Origin: Qipengyuania sp. ABI-127-1
GTDB taxonomy: Bacteria > Pseudomonadota > Alphaproteobacteria > Sphingomonadales > Sphingomonadaceae
Reading direction: 5' to 3'
NCBI GenBank assembly: GCA_022953095.1
Contig: JALJCR010000004.1
Span: 1-64,000 of the forward strand
DNA: 64,000 nt
Part shown: positions 52,061 to 62,002 of the stretch, piece by piece
Numbering within the stretch: the first letter of the stretch is position 1
Layout of the letters: every line of letters begins with the position of its first letter
Notes under the pieces: generated by a model
Database searches by the model: none
What the model was told of the DNA's origin: nothing
Seen by the model: the letters and a program-made list of their open reading frames with translations, nothing else
Translations under genes and position numbers: made by a program

Positions 52061-53161
52061 ATGACCGACCTCGAACACCTCAAGACCGATGCGCTGACGC
52101 GGATCGAAAATGCGCCCGATGCCGCGGCCCTCGAAGCGCTGCGGATCGAATTCCTCGGCAAGCAGGGCTCGATCTCCGGGCTGATGAAAACGCTCGGCAA
52201 GATGACTCCGGAGGAGAGGCAGATACAGGGGCCGCTGCTGAACGGGTTGCGGACCGAAACCGCCGACGCCATCGCCGCGCGAAAGGCAGTGATCGAGGAC
52301 GCCGAACTCGAAGCGCGGCTTGCAACCGAAAGCCTCGACCTGACCCTCCCCGCGCCCGAAGCGCCGAAAGGATCGGTCCACCCGGTCAGCCAGGTGATGG
52401 ATGAACTGGCGGAAATCTTCGCCGACCTCGGCTTCTCGGTCGCGACCGGTCCCGAAATCGAGGATGAGTGGCACAATTTCACCGCGCTCAACATGGCCGA
52501 GACGCATCCTGCCCGGGCGATGCACGACACGTTCTATTTCCCGGACGTCGACAGCGACGGGCGGCGCATGCTGCTCAGGACGCACACCTCGCCGGTGCAA
52601 ATTCGTTCGATGGTCAAGCAGGGCGCACCGATCCGCATCATCGCGCCGGGCCGCGTCTATCGTAGCGACAGCGACGCCACGCACACGCCGATGTTCCACC
52701 AGGTCGAAGGCCTCGTCATCGATCGCGACATTCACTTGGGCCATCTCAAGTGGACACTCGAAACTTTCCTCAAGGCCTTCTTCGAGCGCGAGGACATCGT
52801 ACTGCGCCTGCGCCCCAGCTATTTCCCATTTACCGAGCCTTCGGTGGAGGTCGATGTCGGCTGGCAGGATGTGAACGGCCGCCGCGTGCTTGGCGGTGAC
52901 GGTGATGCGCCGGGCCACGGCTGGATGGAACTGCTCGGGAGCGGCATGGTCAATGCCCGCGTGATCGAGTTCGCCGGGCTCGACGCGCAGGAATGGCAGG
53001 GCTTCGCATTCGGCGTGGGCGTCGATCGCCTCGCCATGCTCAAATACGGGATGGACGACTTGCGCGCCTTCTTCGATGGCGACCAGCGCTGGCTCGACCA
53101 CTACGGCTTCTCGCCCTTCGACCAGCCGACCCTTTCCGCAGGCGTGGGAGCGAAAGCATGA
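52061..53161 (+). CDS. pheS: Phenylalanyl-tRNA synthetase alpha subunit
   Basis: A 366-residue class II synthetase subunit. The N-terminal coiled coil (about 1-90) binds tRNA. Motif 1 is [19 protein letters not shown] near residue 107, motif 2 lies around [14 protein letters not shown] near residue 170 with [10 protein letters not shown], and motif 3 is [20 protein letters not shown] at the end. ATG 52061 gives the normal length. The stop overlaps the pheT start (ATGA). Confidence 0.97.
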   Translation: MTDLEHLKTDALTRIENAPDAAALEALRIEFLGKQGSISGLMKTLGKMTPEERQIQGPLLNGLRTETADAIAARKAVIEDAELEARLATESLDLTLPAPEAPKGSVHPVSQVMDELAEIFADLGFSVATGPEIEDEWHNFTALNMAETHPARAMHDTFYFPDVDSDGRRMLLRTHTSPVQIRSMVKQGAPIRIIAPGRVYRSDSDATHTPMFHQVEGLVIDRDIHLGHLKWTLETFLKAFFEREDIVLRLRPSYFPFTEPSVEVDVGWQDVNGRRVLGGDGDAPGHGWMELLGSGMVNARVIEFAGLDAQEWQGFAFGVGVDRLAMLKYGMDDLRAFFDGDQRWLDHYGFSPFDQPTLSAGVGAKA

Positions 53162-55548
53162 AGTTCTCGCTCGAATGGCTGAAATACTTCCTCGACACCG
53201 ATGCGAGCGCGGCGGAGGTCGCGGCCGCGCTCAACCGCATCGGGCACGAGGTCGAGGGGATTGAGGACCCGGCAGACAAGCTCGCCGGTTTTCGCGTCGC
53301 GCATGTGCTCACCGCTGCCCCGCATCCCGATGCCGATAAACTGCAGGTCCTCACCGTCGATACGGGTGAGGGCGACCCGCTGCAGGTCGTCTGCGGCGCG
53401 CCTAACGCACGTGCGGGCATGAAGGGCGTGCTGGGCCTGCCCGGAGCGGTCGTCCCGGCCAACGGCATGGAATTGCGCAAGAGCGCGATCCGCGGTGTCG
53501 AATCCAATGGCATGATGTGTTCGGTGCGCGAGCTCGAACTGGGCGAGGAACACGATGGCATCATCGAGCTGCCCGAAGATGCGCCGGTCGGTCAGACATT
53601 CGCCGATTACCACGACGCCTCGCCCGTCTTCGACGTAGCGATCACGCCGAACCGCCCCGATTGCATGGGCGTTCAGGGCATCGCGCGCGACCTCGCGGCG
53701 GCGGGCCTTGGGGCCTACAAGCCGGTCGAAGCTTCGGCCCTCGAGGCTTCGGGTCCATGCCCGGTCGAAATCCGCACCGACGATCCGGAAGGCTGCCCGG
53801 CGTTCTATGGCCGCGTTATTCGCGGGGTCGACAACACCGGCACGAGCCCGGAATGGATGCAGCGCCGCCTGATTGCTGCGGGCCAGCGCGTGATCTCCCC
53901 GCTGGTCGATGCGACCAATTACCTCATGCTCGCCTTCGGGCGTCCGGCGCATGTCTATGACCTTTCCAAGCTCTCGGGCGCAGTCGTCGCTCGCCGCGCG
54001 AAGAACGGCGAGACGGTCGAGGCATTGAACGAGAAAACCTACACGCTCGACGACACGATGACCGTGATCGCCGACGATAACGATGTACACGATATTGCCG
54101 GGATCATGGGCGGAGAGCATTCGGGTGCGACCGAAGCGACGACCGATGTGCTGCTCGAGATCGCCTATTTCGATCCCGAGCGGATCGGCGTGACGGGCCG
54201 CAAGCTCGGCCTCGCTTCGGACGCGCGCACGCGCTTCGAACGCGGTGTGGATCCGGCCTTCCTCGATGATGGACTCGCGATCCTGACCAACCTCATCATG
54301 AAGACCTGCGGCGGCGAGCCGACTGAGGCGGTGCGTTCTGGTACGCCGCCGACAGACGCACGGACGGTCACGTTCGACCCCGACCTGACCGAGCGTCTTG
54401 GCGGTCTGGCAGTTCCCCATGACGAGCAGCGCGCCATCCTCACCTCGCTAGACTTCGCGGTGGGCGACGACTGGACGGTCATCTGTCCGCCGCGCCGCCA
54501 CGATATCGAGGGTCCGGCCGATCTGGTCGAGGAAGTGGTGCGTATCCACGGCATCGACGAGGTCGAAAGCGAGCCGCTCCCGCGTCGTCCTGGTGTCGCG
54601 CTGCCCACCGCAACCCCGTTGCAGCAAGCCGAGCGCAAGCTGCGCCGCGCTGCCGCTGCACGCGGATTGAACGAGGCGATCACCTGGTCCTTCCTGCCCA
54701 CATCCGAAGCCGAGCATTTTGCCGATAGTGCGCAGCTCTGGGTGCTCGACAACCCGATCAGCGAAGACATGAAGGCGATGCGCCCCTCGCTCATCCCCGG
54801 TCTGCTTTCCGCGGCAAAGCGCAATGCCGATCGCGGGGCGGACAGTACTCGCCTGTTCGAGATCGGACGGCGTTATCTTCACGGGTCTGGCGGGGCGAGC
54901 GACGAGAAGCCGACGCTCGGCGTGGTGCTTGCAGGCGACAAGACTTCGCGCGGCTGGCACAGCGGCAAGGCGCAGAGCTTCGATGCCTATGACGCCAAGG
55001 CCGAGGCCGTCGCGCTGCTCGAAGCCGCCGGTGCGCCGGTCGCAAACCTCATGGTGATGGGCGAGGCGGGCGAGCAGTTCCACCCCGGCCAGTCGGCCAC
55101 GCTGCGCCTCGGCCCCAAGAACGTGCTGGCTCGCTTCGGCGCGCTGCATCCCAAGACGCTCAAGGCCTTCGACGTCGATGGCCCGGTAATGGCGGTCGAG
55201 ATCCTCCTCGATTCGGTCCCGGCGAAAAAGGGGGCTGGCTTCGCGCGCGCCCACTACGCGCCGCCCGCGCTTCAGTCTCTCACGCGCGATTTCGCCTTCC
55301 TCGTCCCCGCCGATCTTGCGGCGGGCGACCTGGTGAAGGCGGTGCGTGGCGCAGACAAGAAGGCGATCGTCGAGGCGCGCGTGTTCGACGTGTTCGAAGG
55401 ACAGGGCGTGCCCGAAGGCAAGAAGTCGGTCGCCGTCGAAGTCACCCTCCAGCCGGGCGAGAAGAGCTTCACCGACGCCGAGATCAAGGCGATCTCGGAC
55501 AAGGTGGTCGCGAGCGCCGCCAAGCAGGGCGCGGAGTTGCGCGGATGA
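53158..55548 (+). CDS. pheT: Phenylalanyl-tRNA synthetase beta subunit
   Basis: A 796-residue subunit that completes the (alpha-beta)2 enzyme and edits Tyr-tRNA-Phe. It starts [20 protein letters not shown]. The EMAP/tRNA-binding domain spans about 40-150, B3/B4 editing region about 210-390, B5 about 400-470, the catalytic-like core about 480-690 and the anticodon-binding FDX-ACB domain is at the C-terminus ([13 protein letters not shown]). Coupled to pheS at its start and to an SDR gene at its stop. Confidence 0.97.
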   Translation: MKFSLEWLKYFLDTDASAAEVAAALNRIGHEVEGIEDPADKLAGFRVAHVLTAAPHPDADKLQVLTVDTGEGDPLQVVCGAPNARAGMKGVLGLPGAVVPANGMELRKSAIRGVESNGMMCSVRELELGEEHDGIIELPEDAPVGQTFADYHDASPVFDVAITPNRPDCMGVQGIARDLAAAGLGAYKPVEASALEASGPCPVEIRTDDPEGCPAFYGRVIRGVDNTGTSPEWMQRRLIAAGQRVISPLVDATNYLMLAFGRPAHVYDLSKLSGAVVARRAKNGETVEALNEKTYTLDDTMTVIADDNDVHDIAGIMGGEHSGATEATTDVLLEIAYFDPERIGVTGRKLGLASDARTRFERGVDPAFLDDGLAILTNLIMKTCGGEPTEAVRSGTPPTDARTVTFDPDLTERLGGLAVPHDEQRAILTSLDFAVGDDWTVICPPRRHDIEGPADLVEEVVRIHGIDEVESEPLPRRPGVALPTATPLQQAERKLRRAAAARGLNEAITWSFLPTSEAEHFADSAQLWVLDNPISEDMKAMRPSLIPGLLSAAKRNADRGADSTRLFEIGRRYLHGSGGASDEKPTLGVVLAGDKTSRGWHSGKAQSFDAYDAKAEAVALLEAAGAPVANLMVMGEAGEQFHPGQSATLRLGPKNVLARFGALHPKTLKAFDVDGPVMAVEILLDSVPAKKGAGFARAHYAPPALQSLTRDFAFLVPADLAAGDLVKAVRGADKKAIVEARVFDVFEGQGVPEGKKSVAVEVTLQPGEKSFTDAEIKAISDKVVASAAKQGAELRG

Positions 55549-56297
55549 GCCGGACCGCGTTCGTCACCGGAGCAACCGCAGGCATTGGCGAAGCGACCGT
55601 GCGCACGCTGGTGGCGAGCGGCTGGCGCTGCGTGGCAACCGGGCGGCGCAAGGAGCGGCTCGACGCGCTGGTGGAGGAGCTTGGCGCGGATAAGGTCCAT
55701 GCCGCCTGTTTCGATGTCCGCGACGCCGAAGCCATGGACGCGGCGATTACCGCATTGCCCGAAGCGTTCGCGGGCATCGATCTGCTGGTGAACAACGCCG
55801 GCCTCGCGCAGGGACTGTCGCCCGCGCAGGAAGCCAGCCTCGACGACTGGCAGACCATGATCGACACCAATGTAACGGCCATGGTGGTGCTCACCCGCAA
55901 GCTGCTGCCCACGCTGATCGAGCGCAAGGGCGCGATTATCGCCATCGGCTCGGTCGCGGGCAGCTACATCTACCCCGGCGGCAATGTCTATGCGGGATCC
56001 AAGGCCTTCGTGAACCACTTCACGCTCGCTTTGCGCGCTGATCTGCATGGCACGGGCGTGCGAGTGACCAGCATCGAGCCGGGTATGGTCGAAACCGAAT
56101 TCACGCTGGTGCGAACCGGCAGCCAGGACGCCAGCGACGACCTCTATCGCGGCGCCGACCCGATGACGGGGCAAGACATCGCCGATACGATCCGTTGGAT
56201 CGCGGAACTGCCCCCCCACCTGAACATCAACCGCATCGAGCTGATGCCGGTAAGCCAGGATTTTGCCGGTTTCAGGGTGGCGCGGGAACACCACTAA
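55545..56297 (+). CDS. SDR family oxidoreductase (YdfG-like)
   Basis: A 250-residue short-chain dehydrogenase: TGATAGIGEATVRTL near residue 8, NNAGLAQGLSPAQEA near residue 83, the catalytic Ser in AIGSVAGSYIYPGG near residue 134, and YAGSKAFVNHFTLALRADL with Tyr and Lys. The C-terminal part PPHLNINRIELMPVSQ matches YdfG, which oxidises L-allo-threonine and 3-hydroxy acids. Its ATG overlaps the pheT stop, so expression is tied to the synthetase. Confidence 0.87.
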   Translation: MSRTAFVTGATAGIGEATVRTLVASGWRCVATGRRKERLDALVEELGADKVHAACFDVRDAEAMDAAITALPEAFAGIDLLVNNAGLAQGLSPAQEASLDDWQTMIDTNVTAMVVLTRKLLPTLIERKGAIIAIGSVAGSYIYPGGNVYAGSKAFVNHFTLALRADLHGTGVRVTSIEPGMVETEFTLVRTGSQDASDDLYRGADPMTGQDIADTIRWIAELPPHLNINRIELMPVSQDFAGFRVAREHH

Positions 56298-56307
56298 CCC
56301 ATCAACG

Positions 56308-56388
56308 CCCGCCTCCGTTCGTGTCGAGCGAAGTCGAGACACGGATGGCCTGGACGCATCTCGACTTCGCTCGATGCGAACGGGCGGG
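56308..56388. repeat. REP-like inverted repeat pair upstream of prfC
   Basis: TCGAGCGAAGTCGAGA (56324-56339) and TCTCGACTTCGCTCGA (56359-56374) are perfect 16-bp arms. Imperfect pairing of CCCGCC..CGTTCG with CGAACGGGCGGG extends them to about 30 bp. The right edge is 14 bp before the prfC ATG, so the hairpin lies in the leader. Sequences with the core TCGACTTCGCTCGA are a common dispersed repeat of sphingomonads. Confidence 0.8.
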
Positions 56389-56402
56389 TAGGAAAAGAGA
56401 AT

Positions 56403-57923
56403 ATGTCAGACCGCCGCACCTTTGCCATCATCTCGCACCCCGACGCGGGCAAGACCACGCTCACCGAGAAGCTGCTGCTGACCGGCGGCGCGATCCACTT
56501 GGCCGGCGAGGTCAAGGCACGCGGGCAGGCGCGGCGAGCACGGTCGGACTGGATGAAGATCGAGCAGCAGCGCGGCATTTCGGTGACCAGCTCGGTCATG
56601 ACTTTCGAGCGCGAGGGCATCACGTTCAACCTGCTCGACACGCCGGGGCACGAGGACTTTTCCGAAGATACCTATCGCACGCTGACCGCAGTCGATAGCG
56701 CCATCATGGTGATCGACGCGGCCAAGGGGATCGAGCCGCAGACGAGGAAGCTGTTCGAGGTCTGCCGCCTGCGTTCGGTGCCGATCATCACCTTCGTCAA
56801 CAAGGTCGACCGCGAAGGGCGCCCGGTCTTCGAACTGCTCGACGAGATCGCCGACATGCTGGCCCTCGACGTGAGCCCGCAAGCCTATCCGGTCGGCATG
56901 GGCGGCGAGTTCGAAGGCGTGCTCGATTTCGCCAGCGGCTGTGTGGCGCGGCCCGAAGGCCCGTCGAAGGAGTTCACCGGCACGCGCGATTGCGACCCCG
57001 CGATCCCCGAGCGTTTCGCGGAGGAGATCGAGCTGGCGCAGATCGGCTATCCCGAGTTCGACCTCGACGCATATCGGGGTGGAGACCTCACCCCGGTCTA
57101 TTTCGGCTCGGCGCTCAAGAATTTCGGGGTTACCGAGCTGATCGAAGCGATCGCGAAGTATGCCCCGCCACCCCGCCCTCAGCCCGCGGGCGAGGAGCAG
57201 ATTGCGCCGGACCATGATGAAGTGACGGGCTTCATCTTCAAGGTCCAGGCGAACATGGACCCCAACCACCGCGACCGCATCGCCTTCATGCGGCAGGTTT
57301 CTGGCACCTTCAAACGCGGCATGAAGCTGACGCCTTCGGGGCTGGGCAAGCCGGTCGCGATCCATTCGCCGATCCTGTTCTTCGCGCAGGACCGCGAGGT
57401 TGCCGACACTGCCGAGCCGGGGGACATCATCGGCATTCCGAACCATGGCACGCTGCGCGTGGGCGATACGCTGTCCGAAAAGAACGCGATCCGATTCACC
57501 GGGCTGCCCAATTTCGCGCCCGAAATCCTGCGCCGTGTGGCGCTGGTCGATCCGACCAAGACCAAGCAGCTTAGAAAGGCGCTCGACGACCTAAGCGAAG
57601 AGGGCGTGATACAGGTTTTCTATCCCGAGATCGGCGGCCAGTGGATTATCGGCGTGGTCGGTCAGCTCCAGCTCGACGTGCTGATCAGCCGCCTGTCCGC
57701 CGAATACAAGGTCGAGGCCCGGCTCGAAGCCTCGCCCTTCGCCACCGCCCGCTGGATCAAGGGCGACGAGAAGGCAATGAACGAGTTCGAGAAATTCAAC
57801 CTGTCCAACCTCGCCAAGGATCGCGACGGCGATCTGGTGTTCATGGCCAAGAGCCCGTGGGACGTGAACTACCAGCAGGAAAAGAACCCCGACCTCACCT
57901 TCTCGGCGACGAAGGAGCGGTAG
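56403..57923 (+). CDS. prfC: Peptide chain release factor 3
   Basis: A 506-residue translational GTPase that recycles RF1/RF2 after termination. The P-loop is SHPDAGKTTLTEKLL (residues of about 11-25), switch regions QQRGISVTSSVMTF and DTPGHEDFSEDTYRTL, and NKVD near residue 141 specifies guanine. Domains II and III follow, with LFFAQDREVADTAEPGDIIG and GVVGQLQLDVLISRL. AGGAAAAG precedes the ATG. Slightly shorter than the E. coli protein (529), without a missing motif. Confidence 0.95.
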   Translation: MSDRRTFAIISHPDAGKTTLTEKLLLTGGAIHLAGEVKARGQARRARSDWMKIEQQRGISVTSSVMTFEREGITFNLLDTPGHEDFSEDTYRTLTAVDSAIMVIDAAKGIEPQTRKLFEVCRLRSVPIITFVNKVDREGRPVFELLDEIADMLALDVSPQAYPVGMGGEFEGVLDFASGCVARPEGPSKEFTGTRDCDPAIPERFAEEIELAQIGYPEFDLDAYRGGDLTPVYFGSALKNFGVTELIEAIAKYAPPPRPQPAGEEQIAPDHDEVTGFIFKVQANMDPNHRDRIAFMRQVSGTFKRGMKLTPSGLGKPVAIHSPILFFAQDREVADTAEPGDIIGIPNHGTLRVGDTLSEKNAIRFTGLPNFAPEILRRVALVDPTKTKQLRKALDDLSEEGVIQVFYPEIGGQWIIGVVGQLQLDVLISRLSAEYKVEARLEASPFATARWIKGDEKAMNEFEKFNLSNLAKDRDGDLVFMAKSPWDVNYQQEKNPDLTFSATKER

Positions 57924-57960
57924 GCTTGCGACAGGCGCACCAAGGCGGCATTGCAGCGCC

Positions 57961-58833
57961 ATGACGCTTCACGCCGGACCGACTTCGCAGACCTTCATTT
58001 CGCAGCGGCTCAGGCTGCACTATCTCGACTGGGGCAATCGCGGGAAGCCGCCGCTCGTGCTCGTCCATGGGGGGCGCGACCATGCGCGCAGCTGGGATTG
58101 GGTCGCCGAACAATTGCGCGACGATTGGCATGTGGTGGCGATGGACCACCGTGGCCACGGCGATTCCGACTGGGTCAGCGACGGTAATTATTCCGCCAAC
58201 GACATGGTCTACGATCTTGCACAGCTGGTCCACCAGCTCGGTGTAGGGCCGGTGACGATCGTCAGCCATTCGATGGGCGGCAATGTTTCGTTGCGCTATG
58301 CCGGGACCTTCCCCGAGATGGTCACCAAGATCGTCGCGATCGAAGGGCTCGGCCCCAGCCCCAAGCGGCAGGCGGAGATGCGTGCGAAGAGCTATCCCGA
58401 GCGGCTCAACGAATGGATCGGCAAGAAGCGCGCCGCTTCGGGCCGGATCCCGCGCAAATATGAGAGCATCGAATCCGCCTTCGCGCGGATGATTGAGGAA
58501 AACAGCTACCTCACCGAGAGCCAAGCGCGGCACCTCACCATCCACGGTGTGAACCGTAACGAAGACGGGACCTATAGCTGGAAGTTCGATCCGCACCTCA
58601 ATGTCTGGGCAGTCGAGGACATCGCCGACCAGTTTCTCCACCAGACTTGGGCCGCGATCACCGCGCCCACGCTATTGCTTTATGGCGCGGACAGTTGGGC
58701 CTCGAATCCGCAAGGTGACGGCCGGCTCGACCATTTCTCCAATGCCGAGGTGATCGAATTCGAGAATGCGGGTCACTGGCTGCACCACGACCAGTTCGAC
58801 CGGTTCATGAAGACGATACGGGATTTCCTCTGA
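57961..58833 (+). CDS. Alpha/beta hydrolase
   Basis: A 290-residue protein with the alpha/beta-hydrolase fold. The oxyanion region LVLVHGGRDHARSWDWVA lies near residue 31, and MDHRGHGDSDW follows. The nucleophile elbow is SHSMGGN, Ser near residue 104, the Asp is likely in YGADSW near residue 243, and the His is in ENAGHWLHHDQ near residue 266. The substrate is unknown. The stop shares its A with the ATG of the next gene (TGATG). Confidence 0.86.
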   Translation: MTLHAGPTSQTFISQRLRLHYLDWGNRGKPPLVLVHGGRDHARSWDWVAEQLRDDWHVVAMDHRGHGDSDWVSDGNYSANDMVYDLAQLVHQLGVGPVTIVSHSMGGNVSLRYAGTFPEMVTKIVAIEGLGPSPKRQAEMRAKSYPERLNEWIGKKRAASGRIPRKYESIESAFARMIEENSYLTESQARHLTIHGVNRNEDGTYSWKFDPHLNVWAVEDIADQFLHQTWAAITAPTLLLYGADSWASNPQGDGRLDHFSNAEVIEFENAGHWLHHDQFDRFMKTIRDFL

Positions 58834-59390
58834 TGGCGGAATTCTTCGACCGGATTGCCGATGACCATATCGCCATGCTGGCAAAGCAGCCGGTCTTCTT
58901 CGTCGCCACCGCGGCGAAGGACGGACGGATCAATCTGAGCCCGAAGGGTTATGACACGTTCCGCGTGCTCGGACCGAACCGCGTAGCTTATCTGGATGTC
59001 GCCGGATCGGGGAATGAAACGCATGCTCATCTCTCAGTGGATGGGCGCATCACGATCATGGTTTGCAACTTCGAACAACCCGCTCTTATCCTGCGGCTGT
59101 ACGGGACGGGCAAACCGGTCTTGCCGCAGGATCGCGGTTGGGAAGAGCTAGCGGCGCATTACAACCTGCTGCCTGGCACAAGGCAGATTTTCGATATCGC
59201 AGTGGACAGCGTGCAGACCAGTTGTGGCTGGGGTGTACCGTTCATGCAATTCGAGCGGGAGCGGGATACGCTGGTCAAATACTATGCGGGGCGCGATCCG
59301 GAGGCATTCGTGGCCAGGCGGCGGTTACGCGATCGCAGTATCGACGGCATCCCCACCAGGCCGACCGACCGCTACTTTGCTGGCGATTGA
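58833..59390 (+). CDS. Pyridoxamine 5'-phosphate oxidase family protein
   Basis: A 185-residue flavin-binding split-barrel protein. VFFVATAAKDGRINLSPKGY near residue 22 and VAYLDVAGSGNETHAHLSVDGRITIM are typical of the PNPOx-like family, together with SCGWGVPFMQFERERDTL near residue 130. Such proteins bind FMN, F420 or heme, and the cofactor here is not evident. Coupled to the hydrolase upstream. Confidence 0.85.
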   Translation: MAEFFDRIADDHIAMLAKQPVFFVATAAKDGRINLSPKGYDTFRVLGPNRVAYLDVAGSGNETHAHLSVDGRITIMVCNFEQPALILRLYGTGKPVLPQDRGWEELAAHYNLLPGTRQIFDIAVDSVQTSCGWGVPFMQFERERDTLVKYYAGRDPEAFVARRRLRDRSIDGIPTRPTDRYFAGD

Positions 59391-59396
59391 CCGCGC

Positions 59397-60098
59397 GTGC
59401 GCCTGACTTTCGCCAGTTACAACATCCACAAGGCAGTCGGGCTGGACCGCAAGCGCGATCCCGAGCGCATTCTCAGCGTGCTGCACGAGATCGATGCCGA
59501 TATCATCGCGTTGCAAGAGGCGGATCGCCGTATCGGGCAGCGCGCCAGCGTGCTCCCGCGCGCCGAGATCGACGATACCCATTGGCGCGTCGTCGAAGTG
59601 GCCAAGCGACCGCGCAGCATTGGCTGGCATGGCAATGCGCTGCTGGTGCGGCGCGACATGGATGTCTTGGACGGTGAAGCGCTCGATCTGCCGACGCTCG
59701 AACCGCGCGGCGCGGCCTGCGGCGAGCTAATGGTCGAGGGACACCGGCTGCGTGTCATCGGCACGCATCTCGACCTGTCGGGCCTGCGCCGCCGCGACCA
59801 GATCCGGTCGCTGCTCGAATTCTGCAATGGCTGCGAACGCGATCTGCCGACCGTCATTATGGGCGATTTCAATCAGTGGGGGAGGCGCACCGGGGCCATG
59901 CGCGAATTTGCCGAAGGCTGGCATGTTGTCACGCCCGGTCGAAGCTATCCCAGCCGCCAGCCCGTTGCCACGCTCGACCGGATCGTGGCCAGCAGCCACT
60001 GGGACTGCGTCGAGGCGCAGGTCCATCACACCGGTCTGTCGGCGGTGGCATCGGACCACCTGCCCGTAATTGCCACGCTGGAATTGAATAAAAAATAG
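59397..60098 (+). CDS. Endonuclease/exonuclease/phosphatase (EEP) family protein
   Basis: A 233-residue EEP-fold protein. FASYNIHKAVGLDRKRDPER opens the chain, followed by IIALQEADRR (metal Glu), IGTHLDLSGLRRRDQI, VIMGDFNQWGRR near residue 157 and ASDHLPVIATLEL (catalytic Asp-His) at the end. Relatives hydrolyse phosphodiesters of nucleic acids or lipids; the substrate is not known. The GTG start at 59397 is six bases after the previous stop. Confidence 0.85.
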   Translation: MRLTFASYNIHKAVGLDRKRDPERILSVLHEIDADIIALQEADRRIGQRASVLPRAEIDDTHWRVVEVAKRPRSIGWHGNALLVRRDMDVLDGEALDLPTLEPRGAACGELMVEGHRLRVIGTHLDLSGLRRRDQIRSLLEFCNGCERDLPTVIMGDFNQWGRRTGAMREFAEGWHVVTPGRSYPSRQPVATLDRIVASSHWDCVEAQVHHTGLSAVASDHLPVIATLELNKK

Positions 60099-60122
60099 GC
60101 AATAGCCTAATTATTAGGCAAT
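60096..60122. promoter_or_regulatory. Clustered TAGGC/GCCTA inverted repeats, possible activator site for glnK-amtB
   Basis: Three boxes occur in 25 bp: TAGGC-AATA-GCCTA (60096-60109), then GCCTAAT-T-ATTAGGC (60105-60119), a perfect inverted repeat. Its centre is about 63 bp upstream of the -24 element of the sigma-54 promoter, a plausible position for an enhancer-binding protein. The sequence does not match the classical NtrC site, so the binder is unknown. Confidence 0.4.
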
Positions 60123-60172
60123 ATTTGGTGTGGGCGGCGCGCTTCTCAGGTCGAATCGTGCCGAAAAGCGGT

Positions 60173-60189
60173 TTGGCACGTACTTTGCT
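60173..60189 (+). promoter_or_regulatory. Sigma-54 promoter of glnK-amtB
   Basis: TTGGCACG-TAC-TTTGCT matches the -24/-12 consensus YTGGCACG-N4-TTGCW, with GG (60175-60176) and GC (60187-60188) separated by exactly ten bases. Transcription should start near 60200, leaving a leader of about 40 nt before the glnK GTG. This predicts activation by NtrC-type proteins under nitrogen limitation. Confidence 0.88.
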
Positions 60190-60240
60190 GCATGTGCGAA
60201 CGCCGGTGACGGACCGGCGGACCACACAGGGGGTGAAGGC

Positions 60241-60579
60241 GTGAAATTCATCATCGCTGTCATCAAGCCATTCAAGCTGGACGAGGTGCGCGAAGCGCTC
60301 GGCAGTATCGGAGTGGCTGGGATGACCGTTACCGAAGTCAAGGGATTCGGCCGCCAGAAGGGCCAGACCGAAATCTATCGCGGCGCCGAATACTCGACCA
60401 ACATGCTGCCCAAGGTGAAGCTCGAGATCGCCGCGAGCGACGACCTCGCTCCGCAGGTGGTCGAGACGATCCAGCAGGCGGCCAGCACCGAAGCGATCGG
60501 CGACGGCAAGATCTTCGTATTCGACCTCGCCAGCGCCACGCGCATTCGCACCGGCGAAACCGGCGACACCGCGCTCTGA
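60241..60579 (+). CDS. glnK: Nitrogen regulatory protein P-II (GlnK)
   Basis: A 112-residue trimeric signal protein sensing ATP/ADP and 2-oxoglutarate. The T-loop is GFGRQKGQTEIYRGAEYSTN with the uridylylation Tyr in the RGAEY region. GDGKIFVFDLASATRIRTGE near residue 88 is the second PII signature. The start is GTG at 60241, giving MKFIIAVIKPFKLDEVREAL and the standard length, with GGGGGTGAAGG before it. It presumably blocks the adjacent AmtB channel when nitrogen is plentiful. Confidence 0.95.
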   Translation: MKFIIAVIKPFKLDEVREALGSIGVAGMTVTEVKGFGRQKGQTEIYRGAEYSTNMLPKVKLEIAASDDLAPQVVETIQQAASTEAIGDGKIFVFDLASATRIRTGETGDTAL

Positions 60580-60596
60580 CGGACAGGATGGGACCC

Positions 60597-61919
60597 ATGA
60601 TGTTTCGAACACTCTCTCGTAGCGCCGCCCTCGGCCTTGCGCTGCTCACGCCCGCCGCGGCATTCGCGCAGGAGGCCGCCGAAGCCGCTGCCGCAGTGCC
60701 CAACCCCGGCAACAATGCCTGGATGATGACCGCCACCGTGCTGGTCATGCTGATGATCCTGCCGGGCCTCGCCCTGTTCTATGGCGGCCTGACCCGCTCG
60801 AAGAATATGCTTTCCACCATGACCCAAATCGGCGCGACCGCCTCGTTGGCGATGCTGGTATGGGTGATGTGGGGCTATTCGACCGCCTTCGGGCCGGAAG
60901 GGAACGCCTTCTTCAGCTGGGGCAATCTGTTCCTGTCGCAGACCGATGCTGCGAGCACGGCGGCGACCTTCACCGACGAAGTCATCAGCGAATTCGTCTT
61001 CATCAGTTTCCAGATGACTTTCGCCGCGATTACCGCCGCGCTGATCCTCGGCGCGACGGCGGAACGCATGAAGTTCAACGCGGTCATGCTGTTCGTCCCG
61101 CTCTGGCTGACCGTAGTCTACTTCCCCATCGCCCACATGGTCTGGGCGGGCGGCGGCCTGTTGTTCGAAGACGGCGCGCTCGACTTCGCCGGAGGCACGG
61201 TGGTGCACATCAATGCCGGTGTCTCGGGCCTCGTGCTCGCCTACCTCCTCGGCAAGCGTCGCGGCTATCCGGCAGAGCCCATGCCCCCGCATAGCCTGAC
61301 GCTGACCATGGTCGGCACGGGCCTGTTGTGGGTCGGCTGGTTCGGCTTCAACGCGGGCAGCGCGCTCGAAGCGGATGCTTCGGCCGGTCTCGCCATGATC
61401 AACACCTTCGTCGCCACGGCAGCCGGCGCGCTGACCTGGATGGTCATCGAACGCGCAGCGGGCCACAAGGGCAGCGCGCTGGGCTTCTGCTCGGGTGTCA
61501 TCGCTGGCCTCGTCGCGGTCACTCCGGCAGCGGGCAATAGCGGGCCGTTCGGTGCGATCCTGCTCGGCATCATCAGCGCGGCGATCTGCTACCTCTTCGT
61601 CGCCAAGGTGAAGGCCAAGCTCGGCTATGACGACAGCCTCGACGCCTTCGGCATCCACGGCATCGGCGGCATTGTCGGCGCAGTCGGTACGGCGGTCGTC
61701 TACCAGCCCTTCCTCGCCGGACCCGGCGACGGCTCGGTTGCGCTCGGCGCGCAGCTCTGGGTCCAGATATTCAGTGTCCTCGTGACCATCGTCTGGGCCG
61801 GCATCGGCACACTGGTTGTGGGCATGATCGTCAAGGCGCTGATCGGCCTGAGAGTCACCGAAGAAGCCGAAGTCGACGGGCTCGACATCTCCGAACACGG
61901 AGAGCGTGCTTACAATTAA
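60597..61919 (+). CDS. amtB: Ammonium transporter
   Basis: A 440-residue channel with a cleavable signal peptide (to about AFAQEAAEA) and eleven membrane helices. Typical motifs are LALFYGGLTRSKNMLSTM near residue 58, VHINAGVSGLVLAYLLG near residue 203 with the pore His, WFGFNAGSALEADASAG near residue 245 and FGIHGIGGIVGAVGTAV near residue 350 with the second pore His. ATG at 60597 is preferred, since AGGA lies nine bases upstream; the ATG at 60588 overlaps that site. Cotranscribed with glnK. Confidence 0.95.
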   Translation: MMFRTLSRSAALGLALLTPAAAFAQEAAEAAAAVPNPGNNAWMMTATVLVMLMILPGLALFYGGLTRSKNMLSTMTQIGATASLAMLVWVMWGYSTAFGPEGNAFFSWGNLFLSQTDAASTAATFTDEVISEFVFISFQMTFAAITAALILGATAERMKFNAVMLFVPLWLTVVYFPIAHMVWAGGGLLFEDGALDFAGGTVVHINAGVSGLVLAYLLGKRRGYPAEPMPPHSLTLTMVGTGLLWVGWFGFNAGSALEADASAGLAMINTFVATAAGALTWMVIERAAGHKGSALGFCSGVIAGLVAVTPAAGNSGPFGAILLGIISAAICYLFVAKVKAKLGYDDSLDAFGIHGIGGIVGAVGTAVVYQPFLAGPGDGSVALGAQLWVQIFSVLVTIVWAGIGTLVVGMIVKALIGLRVTEEAEVDGLDISEHGERAYN

Positions 61920-62002
61920 CCAGTTCGGCGGGGGCGCCGTTCTCTCCTCTTTTCTCCGGTGCCCCCGCCCAACCATGTTCCTCCTGCGAACACCGACTTT
62001 GC

